Below, one piece after another: positions 1 to 6,678 of a stretch of 21,680 bases of DNA (position 1 is its first letter; each line of letters starts with the position of its first letter). The notes below the pieces were generated by a model that was not told the origin of the DNA, did not search any database, and was given only the letters and a program-made list of their open reading frames with translations. The stretch covers positions 1 to 21,680 of the forward strand of contig CANRAK010000011.1 of assembly GCA_947628575.1 (NCBI GenBank), in the 5' to 3' direction. This DNA is from an uncultured Clostridia bacterium. Its GTDB lineage: Bacteria; Bacillota; Clostridia; TANB77; CAG-465. Both the position numbers and the translations under genes were made by a program.

Positions 1-153
1 TGGCAAATATCTCAAGCAGATTATAACATAGAAGTAGAAAGTAGAGATATTTCACTTTTAGATATTTCTAAAATAGAATATATGGCAAATTTAGGATATA
101 GGATAACAAAAAAATATATACGTGAAGGTAAATTAAGTAATACTACAATGTAA
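1..153 (+). CDS. C-terminal fragment of an unidentified protein, possibly patatin-like
   Basis: Frame 1 is open from the window edge to a TAA at 151-153, giving the last 50 residues of a protein whose start lies outside. The visible tail contains an AD-x-N-I stretch, then SLLDISKIEYMANLGY about 15 residues later, and a basic end. The spacing of 'AD...I...S-LLD-x-K-(x7)-GY' resembles the C-terminus of RssA-type patatin-like phospholipases, but with so little sequence this is only a guess. Coding status is supported by the absence of stops and by the terminator that begins exactly at the stop codon. Confidence 0.55.
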   Translation, partial: WQISQADYNIEVESRDISLLDISKIEYMANLGYRITKKYIREGKLSNTTM

Positions 154-178
154 TATCATTGTAGTTTGTCTTTTTTTG
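142..178 (+). terminator. Intrinsic terminator overlapping the stop codon of the first gene
   Basis: A perfect 9-bp stem is formed by ACTACAATG (142-150) and CATTGTAGT (157-165). The six-base loop holds the TAA stop. A T-rich tail (TTGTCTTTTTTT) runs to 178. Confidence 0.85.
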
Positions 179-196
179 CTAAATTTCAATTGTGTA

Positions 197-225
197 TTGA
201 ATAAAGTTTTTATTCATGATACCAT
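197..225 (+). promoter_or_regulatory. Candidate extended -10 promoter for the large dockerin protein
   Basis: TTGAAT (197-202) is followed after 17 bases by TACCAT (220-225), with TGA directly upstream of it (217-219), giving an extended -10. The -10 matches consensus at four of six positions. A start near 232 would leave a 5' UTR of about 50 bases before the AAGGGG ribosome binding site at 271-276. Confidence 0.5.
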
Positions 226-282
226 AAAAGTGTATTATGAAATTGTGACAGAATATAAAAGATAATTAGAAAGGGGATTTAT

Positions 283-3200
283 ATGAAAAAATTAAAATTT
301 TATGCTGTGCTAGTAGTATTATGCCTATTTGCACTAGCTGTTACTCCAAATATTTATGCAGCAGACACGATTGTTGCTAAGCCTGGAAATAACACAATAA
401 AAGATGCAGTTTCACAAGCAAAAGAGGGCGATACTATTAGGTTAGAAGGTGATGGTACTTTCTCAGGAGATAGAGTAGTTATAAATAAAGATATAACAAT
501 TGTTGGCTCAAATAAATCTAGAAACTATGTAACATGCCTTCTAGAAATTAATGGAGCTAAAAATGTAACACTCAAAGATTTCTCTATAGGTGGTATGGTA
601 ATAAACCAACAAAATCACTATCTTATAGATGTAAAGCAAACTACAAATTTAACAATTGAGAATATAAATTTAGCTTATGGAGGAAGAGCTGAAGGTGGAA
701 AATTTATAGCAGATGCTAAAAATATATTCCTTGAAAGTACAGCAGATAATAACGTTATAAATATTAAAGATTCAATTATTAGTGGTATATATAATGGCCT
801 TATAATTGATTCTTCAAATAACACAGTTAATATAGATAATTCAGAGCTTGCTGGTAACGTTGCACTAGCATTAAAAGACGGCTCAGACAATAAAATATAT
901 CTTAAAAATAACTCAAGACTATATGGACGTTCAACATTAGTTTCAGATTCTGAAGAAGCAATCTCTATAGATGGACAACAAAACCTTACAATAGAGCTTA
1001 GCGATTCTGAGCTAGTTGGTGTTCCTGTAGCAGATAGAATATATGGTGAAGATGGTACTTTACTTCCAGGAAAAGTTGAAATTCCTGCACATATAATTTC
1101 TTTTGAAGGAAATGAAAGTAGCCATGTTAATATTAGTATAAAAGGAAACTCTAAAATAGAGGACCAAGATTTAAAAGGAGATAGCAATATAATTAATTTT
1201 GGCGATGTTGTAACTCCAAATAATGATATTTGTATAAATATTGAAGGTACAGTAGAAATTTCACCAGATGATATTGAAGAAAAATATAATAATTCAGATA
1301 ATATTGTTATAGTTGGTATAAAAGATTATAAAGGAGATTGGACTATTAAACCATATACAAAAGACTCTCCTATACCAGATAGCGATATTCCAAAAGATGA
1401 TGTTGTTGGATATAAGCTAAATGGTATAACATACAATATTAAAACAGCAAATGGTCTAGAATATGATGCTAAGCAAAGTGTATCAGAAAATATAGATATT
1501 ATCTCAGATTATGAAAGACTAATGCATATTAAAATAGATAATTCAGAAGAGACATTTTATGTTAAAAAAGGAGAAGGTTTAGATAAATTAAAAGAAACAC
1601 CTCAAGCAGCAAGTGCTTTAGATGCACTTGTAGAAACTGACGATACTAAAGAATTCTTAAACTTTGTAATGTCATATACAGATGATGAAGGAAATGAGCA
1701 TACAGAAAATGTAGCTAAAGACGGAACATATACTTTTAATCATGATACAACAATATCTGCAGACTATAAAGATAAAGTAAAGGTAACTTTAAAAGTATCA
1801 GATGATAATAGAATAACTACATATTTAGATAAAGGACAGGCCTTAAAAGATTTATCTGGGGCAGATAGAGCTAAATTTGAAGAAGCTTTGAAAAATGATA
1901 AAAAACGTGTTGGAAAATATGTAGAATTACAAGATGATGTAGAAGTAGAAATTCCAGAAGATAGACCTATAGATAAAGATATAGTTATAGTAGCAAAGTA
2001 TGTAGTAGATGTTACAATAGGAGAAGAAATACAGTTTACTATTGATGAAGGCTCAACACTAGGTGAATTAGGTCAGGAAAATCTTACAAAATTAAATTCA
2101 TTTAAAGAGGCAGAAGGAAAAGACTTTAAAGAATTTGTTAAGGTTACAGATGGAGCAGAAGGTGAAACAATAAGCGATACTACTCCAATTACTGAGCATA
2201 TAACATTAAAACCTAAATTTACAATAAAAGTAACAATAGATAGTGTTGTATATACATTAGATGAAGGTAGAACTTTATCTGATTTAAGTGCTATGGAGCC
2301 AGATTTAGCAAATAAATTAATTGAATTTGAAAATAAAGAAGATAAGAATTTCAAAGAGTATGTTAATGAAAACCAAGAAAAAGTGGATAAGTATGAAGAC
2401 TTAGTAAAACATACAACAATAACACCTGTATATACAGTAACAGTAACTATAGGTGAAGAAGAATTTGAACTTCCTGAAAATGGTAAGTTAAGTGAATTAG
2501 AAGAAGCTGATGCACAAAGACTATTAGTTGCAAAAGGAGATAGGTTCTCAAGATTTGTAGATGAAGAGGACACAACTGTTACAGATGAAACACCAATAAC
2601 TAAAAATACAACTTTAGTAGCAAAACATAATATTTCTGTAACTATAGATGAAGAAGTATATGAACTAGAAGAAGAAAAAACTCTAAATGATTTAGAGTCT
2701 ACAGCTTTAGATAAACTTAACGAGTTTGAAAATGTAGAAGATAAAAACTTCAAAGAATATAAAGATGGAGAAGGAACAGTTGTAACAAGAGAAACTAAAT
2801 TAACTAAAGATACAACTATAACTCCATATTATACAGTAACAGTAACTATAGGAGAAGAAGAATTCGAGCTAGATGAAAATACAGCTTTAAATACTTTATC
2901 TCCTGAAGATGCACAAAGACTATCAACTGCAAAAGGAGATAAGTTCTCAAGATTTGTAAATGAAGAAGGTACAACGGTTACTGAAGAAGAGGCAATAACA
3001 AAAAATACTACTTTAACAGTAAAGCATAAAGTTACAGTAAATATTTCAGGTCAAGATTATGAACTAGAAGAAGATAAAAAATTAAATGAATTAGAGGGTG
3101 CTGGTAAAAATGCACTAGAGCAAATAACTCAACAATCTAGATTTTCAAGATTTGTAAATGAGGAAAATGAAACAGTAATGCCTGATACAACTATTACTAA

Positions 3201-3645
3201 AGATATGGTTTTAACAGCAAAATTTAATGTAGTATTAACAATAGGTTCAGAAGAAATTACTATTGAAGAAGGAAAAACATTAAGTGAGCTTGAAGGTGCT
3301 GAAAAAGAAAAACTAGATGCAATAAAAAGAGATCATGAATTATATCAAGTATTTGATGGATTTAGAAATACATCAACTCAAGAAATGGTAGATGAAAATG
3401 AGACTACATTTGAAGAAGATGCAACACTTGAAGTAGTTTTAGTACTACGTAAAGGTGATGTAGATATGAATGGAGCAGTAGATGCAGTAGATGCTGCAGA
3501 GGTAATAACATTATATAAAAACAAAAATGCTACTGAGTTACAAGTTCAACTTGGAAACTTAGATGATACAGAAGGAATAGACGCAGTAGATGCAATGAGT
3601 ATACTAACAATGTATAAAAATAAAACTGCAGATACTAGAATATAG
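283..3645 (+). CDS. Giant secreted dockerin protein with beta-helix-like region and InlB-like repeats
   Basis: A 1120-residue exported protein. Residues 1-26 are a signal peptide, with probable cleavage after IYA. Residues about 28-330 are rich in Asn, Ser and short beta-strand periodicities, like right-handed beta-helix (pectate-lyase-type) adhesins or enzymes. Residues about 414-1055 hold nine divergent units of 65-85 residues. Each opens with a V-T-V-T-I-type strand, has an acidic 'L-x-E-x-x-x-L-x-x-L' turn, and most close with TxITKxTTLxxK, reminiscent of Listeria InlB B-repeats (Flg_new). Residues 1056-1120 are a type I dockerin with two calcium loops (GDVDMNGAVDAVD and NLDDTEGIDAVD). 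The ATG at 283 follows AAGGGG. The protein probably docks to a cohesin-bearing surface scaffold; its ligand or substrate is unknown. No catalytic motif was recognised, so the beta-helix assignment is fold-level only. Confidence 0.9.
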   Translation: MKKLKFYAVLVVLCLFALAVTPNIYAADTIVAKPGNNTIKDAVSQAKEGDTIRLEGDGTFSGDRVVINKDITIVGSNKSRNYVTCLLEINGAKNVTLKDFSIGGMVINQQNHYLIDVKQTTNLTIENINLAYGGRAEGGKFIADAKNIFLESTADNNVINIKDSIISGIYNGLIIDSSNNTVNIDNSELAGNVALALKDGSDNKIYLKNNSRLYGRSTLVSDSEEAISIDGQQNLTIELSDSELVGVPVADRIYGEDGTLLPGKVEIPAHIISFEGNESSHVNISIKGNSKIEDQDLKGDSNIINFGDVVTPNNDICINIEGTVEISPDDIEEKYNNSDNIVIVGIKDYKGDWTIKPYTKDSPIPDSDIPKDDVVGYKLNGITYNIKTANGLEYDAKQSVSENIDIISDYERLMHIKIDNSEETFYVKKGEGLDKLKETPQAASALDALVETDDTKEFLNFVMSYTDDEGNEHTENVAKDGTYTFNHDTTISADYKDKVKVTLKVSDDNRITTYLDKGQALKDLSGADRAKFEEALKNDKKRVGKYVELQDDVEVEIPEDRPIDKDIVIVAKYVVDVTIGEEIQFTIDEGSTLGELGQENLTKLNSFKEAEGKDFKEFVKVTDGAEGETISDTTPITEHITLKPKFTIKVTIDSVVYTLDEGRTLSDLSAMEPDLANKLIEFENKEDKNFKEYVNENQEKVDKYEDLVKHTTITPVYTVTVTIGEEEFELPENGKLSELEEADAQRLLVAKGDRFSRFVDEEDTTVTDETPITKNTTLVAKHNISVTIDEEVYELEEEKTLNDLESTALDKLNEFENVEDKNFKEYKDGEGTVVTRETKLTKDTTITPYYTVTVTIGEEEFELDENTALNTLSPEDAQRLSTAKGDKFSRFVNEEGTTVTEEEAITKNTTLTVKHKVTVNISGQDYELEEDKKLNELEGAGKNALEQITQQSRFSRFVNEENETVMPDTTITKDMVLTAKFNVVLTIGSEEITIEEGKTLSELEGAEKEKLDAIKRDHELYQVFDGFRNTSTQEMVDENETTFEEDATLEVVLVLRKGDVDMNGAVDAVDAAEVITLYKNKNATELQVQLGNLDDTEGIDAVDAMSILTMYKNKTADTRI
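2431..3228 (+). repeat. Two-unit tandem duplication inside the repeat region
   Basis: The unit starting at residue 717 (YTVTVTIGEEEFEL) recurs at residue 850, 399 bases later. The units in between and on either side alternate in the same way: one type carries FEN-x-EDKNFKEY and TTITP-x-Y, the other carries ADAQRL, AKGD, FSRFV and KNTTL. This indicates duplication of a two-repeat block rather than of single repeats. The outer limits given are approximate. Confidence 0.75.
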
Positions 3646-3656
3646 TAATTAACGAA

Positions 3657-3687
3657 AGTCATAGCTTAAAATGCTATGGCTTTTTTT
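3657..3687 (+). terminator. Intrinsic terminator after the large dockerin protein
   Basis: AGTCATAGC (3657-3665) pairs with GCTATGGCT (3673-3681) over nine positions with one G-T wobble. The loop is seven bases and a run of seven T ends at 3687. Confidence 0.9.
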
Positions 3688-3703
3688 GGGGGTTGCATGT
3701 ATA

Positions 3704-3712
3704 TGATATAAT
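3704..3712 (+). promoter_or_regulatory. Extended -10 promoter for the phosphoesterase gene
   Basis: TGATATAAT is a perfect -10 hexamer with the extended TGN element. No good -35 sits 17 bases upstream, as expected for extended -10 promoters. It lies just after the previous terminator and only about 16 bases before the start codon's leader. Confidence 0.7.
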
Positions 3713-3728
3713 AGTACTGGAGGTAAAA

Positions 3729-4553
3729 ATGGAGAGAATAGCGATAATATCAGATATTCATGGAAATATAACAGCTTTAGAAGCTGCTTTAGAGGACATT
3801 AGACGTAGAAAAATTAAAAAGATATTCTGTTTAGGAGATATGATTATAAAGTGTTCATCACCATCAGAATGTGTAAAGAAAATTTTTGAAAATTGTGAAG
3901 TTATAGTAAAAGGAAATTGTGAAGAAAGAGCAATTGAAGACCCTATAATAGATGAGCATTACTGGAATAGGGATATGCTTACACAAGAGCAAAGAGAGAA
4001 AATTATAAATTTACCACTATATTATGATTTTTATATGAGTGGCTTAAAAGTACGTCTTATGCATGCAAGTCCAACATCTGTTCATCAAAGAGGATATTTT
4101 TGGAATTATGATGACGATTTTGAACAGAAAGTAAAAATAATGTTTAAAAATACTGAATATTTTGGAAACTTAGAAGATAAAGAAAAAGTAAATGTAGCTA
4201 TATTTGGCCATATTCACAGAAGTATGGTTTTAAGAATAGATAAAAATAAATCACTAATTAATCCGGGAGGTATATCTAATACAAGTGATATAGTAAAAAT
4301 AAACGGAAAGAATTATGCATATGGCTCATATTTAATTTTAGAAGGCGAATATGAAAGTAGAGAAGTTTCACCAATTTCATATACTATTGTTAAATTTCCG
4401 TATGATAATATGAAAGAAGCAGAAAATATACTAAAGACAGATATGCCAAATAAAGATAAGGCATATGAAGAAATAGCAACAGGAAAATACTTTAATAGAA
4501 AAAGACTAAATGAAATGGCAGCTGCTATGAAAAAGAATAGAAATAAAAGGTGA
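3729..4553 (+). CDS. Calcineurin-like metallophosphoesterase
   Basis: A 274-residue cytosolic phosphoesterase of the YfcE/MJ0936-like class. The two-metal signature is complete: SDIHGN with D9 and H11, LGD with D37, GNCEE with N63, a metal-ligand MHAS with H112, and GHIH with H161 and H163. The reading frame is open from 3693, but that earlier ATG overlaps the promoter. The ATG at 3729 has GGAGG at 3719-3723 and starts directly at the MERIAIISDIHG strand, so it is the real start. The roughly 80 residues after the core form a basic, Lys-rich tail of unknown role. The substrate cannot be deduced; relatives hydrolyse phosphodiesters, cyclic nucleotides or dinucleotides. It is followed four bases later by a small membrane protein gene. 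Confidence 0.88.
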   Translation: MERIAIISDIHGNITALEAALEDIRRRKIKKIFCLGDMIIKCSSPSECVKKIFENCEVIVKGNCEERAIEDPIIDEHYWNRDMLTQEQREKIINLPLYYDFYMSGLKVRLMHASPTSVHQRGYFWNYDDDFEQKVKIMFKNTEYFGNLEDKEKVNVAIFGHIHRSMVLRIDKNKSLINPGGISNTSDIVKINGKNYAYGSYLILEGEYESREVSPISYTIVKFPYDNMKEAENILKTDMPNKDKAYEEIATGKYFNRKRLNEMAAAMKKNRNKR

Positions 4554-4557
4554 TAAT

Positions 4558-4914
4558 GTGGAAAATAAAGACAAACAATATGAATTAACAATAAATAGTG
4601 CAATAAATATTTTAAAAGTCTATACTTTAATTATGTTTATAGTAACATTAATGTTTTTAGTATTAAATTATAGTATAAGATTAAATAGAATATGGAATAT
4701 GTGTTTCTTAATTCCAACTTATTGTACATATATTGCAAGTGCTCTTCAACTTATATTGTGTTTTTGGCGAGTAGGAAAAGTTAACGAATATAACATAGAC
4801 AATATAAGTAACAGAAAATCTAATCTTATTTTTTCCGCAAGTATTACATACTTAGTATTTATATTTTCAAGTATCATGTATATATTACTTTCATCAATAT
4901 TATTTATACGTTAG
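4558..4914 (+). CDS. Small integral membrane protein of unknown function
   Basis: A 118-residue protein starting with GTG at 4558, four bases after the phosphoesterase stop. Its ribosome binding site (AAAGGTGA) overlaps that stop, so translation is probably coupled. After a polar N-terminus of about 18 residues there are hydrophobic segments at about 19-40, 46-70 and 90-117, giving three or possibly four membrane helices. The loop at 71-89 is Asn/Lys-rich. No family was recognised. Its stop at 4912-4914 abuts the hisS promoter, and no terminator was seen, so some readthrough into hisS is possible. Confidence 0.75.
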   Translation: MENKDKQYELTINSAINILKVYTLIMFIVTLMFLVLNYSIRLNRIWNMCFLIPTYCTYIASALQLILCFWRVGKVNEYNIDNISNRKSNLIFSASITYLVFIFSSIMYILLSSILFIR

Positions 4915-4943
4915 TTGACAAAAAAAGTATAGTAATGTATAAT
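4915..4943 (+). promoter_or_regulatory. Perfect-consensus sigma-A promoter for hisS leader and hisS
   Basis: TTGACA (4915-4920) and TATAAT (4938-4943) are both exact consensus hexamers with the ideal 17-base spacer. Transcription should start near 4950, giving a leader of about 240 bases before hisS. Confidence 0.93.
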
Positions 4944-4972
4944 ATAATTATGTTTGAAAGGAGTAGAATAAA

Positions 4973-5038
4973 ATGGAAAAACTAAATAAAAATTACACAA
5001 ATGCACATCACCATAATTATTCTATGTCTGCGCTTTAA
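4973..5038 (+). CDS. Histidine leader peptide of hisS
   Basis: A 21-codon ORF with a strong ribosome binding site (AAAGGAG, 4957-4963) nine bases before its ATG. Codons 12-14 (5006-5014) are CAT CAC CAT, three consecutive histidines, in the context NAHHHNY. The stop TAA is at 5036-5038. It sits between a consensus promoter and a terminator, directly upstream of the histidyl-tRNA synthetase gene, and overlaps segment 1 of the attenuator. The role inferred is to sense charged tRNA-His by ribosome stalling; the peptide itself need have no function. Confidence 0.85.
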   Translation: MEKLNKNYTNAHHHNYSMSAL

Positions 5039-5122
5039 AAAAAGAAATTAGCTCAGGCATAGTTTGTTATGCCTGATGTGTGATATAACTTACACGTAAG
5101 GCATTAACTTACGTGTTTTTTT
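5022..5122 (+). promoter_or_regulatory. Five-segment ribosome-mediated transcription attenuator of hisS
   Basis: Mutually exclusive helices can be drawn. 1:2 is 5022-5034 with 5050-5062 (12 of 13 pairs, one G-T). 2:3 is 5053-5061 with 5068-5076 (nine perfect pairs). 3:4 is 5069-5083 with 5090-5104 (14 of 15 pairs, two wobbles). 4:5 is the terminator 5092-5100 with 5108-5116. Segment 1 lies in the leader ORF just downstream of the His codons. Stalling there should leave 1 free, so 1:2 and 3:4 form and RNA polymerase reads into hisS. A ribosome at the stop codon should cover about up to 5049, masking 1, so 2:3 and the terminator form. No T-box sequence (TGGNACCGCG-like) is present. Confidence 0.85.
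5092..5122 (+). terminator. Attenuator terminator in the hisS leader
   Basis: ACACGTAAG (5092-5100) and CTTACGTGT (5108-5116) form nine perfect pairs with a seven-base loop, followed by seven T (5116-5122). The 5' arm is fully contained in the competing 3:4 antiterminator helix. Confidence 0.92.
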
Positions 5123-5125
5123 ATT

Positions 5126-5173
5126 AAAAAAAACAAAAAAAGAAAAAACGAAAAGAAAAACGAAAAGAAAAAA
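5126..5173 (+). repeat. T-free A-rich spacer with a duplicated 12-base unit
   Basis: Forty-eight bases without a T lie between the attenuator and the hisS ribosome binding site (AAAGGAGAG, 5175-5183). The unit CGAAAAGAAAAA occurs twice in tandem (5149-5160, 5161-5172). Such a tract cannot fold strongly and would keep the start region open. Confidence 0.8.
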
Positions 5174-5190
5174 TAAAGGAGAGATAAAAA

Positions 5191-6507
5191 ATGGAAGAGA
5201 TAAAAAGAGTAGAACCTAGAACACTAAGTGGATTTATGGAACTATTACCACAAGACCAAATAAAATTTAATGAAATAGTACAAGTTATTAAAGAGACTTA
5301 TGAACTATATGGCTTTTTGCCACAAGATACACCTATTGTTGAAGCATCTGAAGTATTACTTGCAAAAGCAGGAGGAGAAACAGAAAAACAAATATACTCA
5401 TTTAAAAAAGGAGATAAAGATTTAAGCCTTCGTTTTGATTTAACAGTACCACTTGCTAAATATGTTGCGCAATATTATAACGATATAACATTTCCATATA
5501 GAAGATATCAAATAGGAAAAGTTTATAGAGGAGAGAGAGCTCAAAAAGGAAGATATAGAGAGTTTTATCAATGTGATATAGATATTATAGGAGATTCAAA
5601 ATTAAGCATTATAAATGATGCAGAAATGCCTAGTATAATATATACAATATTTAAAAAATTAAATTTTGGTAAGTTTATTATTAAAATTAACAATAGAAAA
5701 ATATTAAATGGACTATTTGAAGAACTAAACGTTGCAGATAAAATGACAGATATTTTAATAATAATAGATAAACTAGAAAAAATTGGTATTGAAGCTGTAA
5801 AAGAAGAACTATCTAAAATTGGTGTAGAAAACTCTACTATAGAAAAGATAGAGGAGTTCTTAAATATAGAAGGTAGTACTGATGAGAAAATTGCTAAATT
5901 AAAAGAGATAAATATTAATAATGAAATATTTAAAGAAGGACTAAATGAACTAGAAGAAGTAATAAAGTATGTAAGAGCATTTAATGTTGATGAAGATAGT
6001 TTTACAGTAGATTTAACAATTGCAAGAGGACTAGATTATTATACAGGAACAGTATATGAAACAAATCTAGTTGGATATGAGTCAATAGGAAGTGTATGCT
6101 CAGGTGGAAGATACGAAAATTTAGCTGAATATTATACAAAGAAAAAATTACCTGGTGTTGGTATATCTATAGGGCTTACTAGACTTTTCTATAACCTAAA
6201 AGAACTTGGACTTTTAAACTCAGAGCAAAAATCTATTTCAAAAGTAGAAGTTATAACTATGGGAGTAGGAGTAGAAAATGCAGTTGAAATATCTAATATG
6301 TTAAGAGAAAATAACATACCAAACGAAATATATAAAGAAGATGTAAAGGTAAAAGCTAAATTTAGTTATGCAAATAACTTAGATATTCCATATGTTATAA
6401 TTATTGGTGAAGAAGAACTAGAAAAGGGACTATATACTTTAAAAGATATGTATACAGGAGAACAAGAAATGCTATCTAAAGAGGATATCCTAAATAGATT
6501 AAAATAA
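5191..6507 (+). CDS. hisS: Histidyl-tRNA synthetase
   Basis: A class II aminoacyl-tRNA synthetase of 438 residues that charges tRNA-His in the cytosol. Motif 2 begins at about R104-R105 and runs through VYRGERAQKGRYREFYQCD. The histidine-specific motifs are RGLDYYTG (from R279) and SGGRYENL (304-311). Motif 3 is GVGISIGLTRL, ending near R331. The C-terminal part, about 340-438, fits the anticodon-binding domain. Length is normal for the family. The ATG is preceded by AAAGGAGAG. It appears to be transcribed alone from the consensus promoter at 4915, under control of the histidine leader and attenuator, and ended by the hairpin at 6519. Confidence 0.97.
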   Translation: MEEIKRVEPRTLSGFMELLPQDQIKFNEIVQVIKETYELYGFLPQDTPIVEASEVLLAKAGGETEKQIYSFKKGDKDLSLRFDLTVPLAKYVAQYYNDITFPYRRYQIGKVYRGERAQKGRYREFYQCDIDIIGDSKLSIINDAEMPSIIYTIFKKLNFGKFIIKINNRKILNGLFEELNVADKMTDILIIIDKLEKIGIEAVKEELSKIGVENSTIEKIEEFLNIEGSTDEKIAKLKEININNEIFKEGLNELEEVIKYVRAFNVDEDSFTVDLTIARGLDYYTGTVYETNLVGYESIGSVCSGGRYENLAEYYTKKKLPGVGISIGLTRLFYNLKELGLLNSEQKSISKVEVITMGVGVENAVEISNMLRENNIPNEIYKEDVKVKAKFSYANNLDIPYVIIIGEEELEKGLYTLKDMYTGEQEMLSKEDILNRLK

Positions 6508-6518
6508 TAAAATTTAAA

Positions 6519-6547
6519 GGCAGTAATGTTATATATTACTGTCTTTT
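6519..6547 (+). terminator. Probable terminator after hisS
   Basis: GGCAGTAAT (6519-6527) pairs with ATTACTGTC (6535-6543) with one G-T wobble and a seven-base loop. The T tail is short (TTTT then GCTTTG). Confidence 0.65.
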
Positions 6548-6599
6548 GCTTTGTCACAAAACTTTCACTTTATTTTTTTAAAATTTAATATAAAAAGTA

Positions 6600-6628
6600 T
6601 TGACTTTGGAAATAAATGGGTGTATTAT
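6600..6628 (+). promoter_or_regulatory. Sigma-A promoter of the heat-shock operon
   Basis: TTGACT (6600-6605), 17-base spacer, TATTAT (6623-6628). The predicted start near 6635 lies just upstream of the CIRCE operator, the usual geometry for HrcA repression. Confidence 0.85.
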
Positions 6629-6638
6629 ATAGTCGTGT

Positions 6639-6665
6639 TTAGCACTTGAACCTTTTGAGTGCTAA
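6639..6665 (+). promoter_or_regulatory. CIRCE operator (HrcA binding site)
   Basis: TTAGCACTT, nine bases, GAGTGCTAA. This matches the CIRCE consensus TTAGCACTC-N9-GAGTGCTAA at 17 of 18 arm positions; the only change is the last base of the left arm. HrcA bound here would repress hrcA-grpE-dnaK-dnaJ. No second CIRCE was found before dnaK or dnaJ. Confidence 0.96.
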
Positions 6666-6678
6666 AGTTGGTGATAAT

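Noticed and set aside
675..1187. Open frame on the minus strand, and similar minus-strand frames at 2073-2753, 4313-4603, 6366-6557, 6951-7157, 8684-8938, 10549-10788, 13963-14310 and 18439-18717
   Set aside because: Each lies wholly or mostly inside a well-supported + strand gene, has Ser/Leu/Phe-rich composition typical of antisense translation of A/T-rich genes, and has no convincing ribosome binding site or domain.
3693..3728. N-terminal extension of the phosphoesterase from an earlier ATG
   Set aside because: It covers the extended -10 promoter and the GGAGG site of the real start at 3729.
5126..5173. CRISPR-like or satellite array from the repeated CGAAAAGAAAAA
   Set aside because: Only two copies of a 12-base low-complexity unit, without spacers.
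4944..5190. T-box riboswitch upstream of hisS
   Set aside because: No T-box core (TGGNACCGCG-like), no Stem I specifier architecture, and the leader is occupied by the short ORF and the attenuator helices.
6646..6678. TTG start that would extend HrcA by 11 residues
   Set aside because: It lies inside the CIRCE operator; the conserved MKLDERKKKIL start is at 6679.
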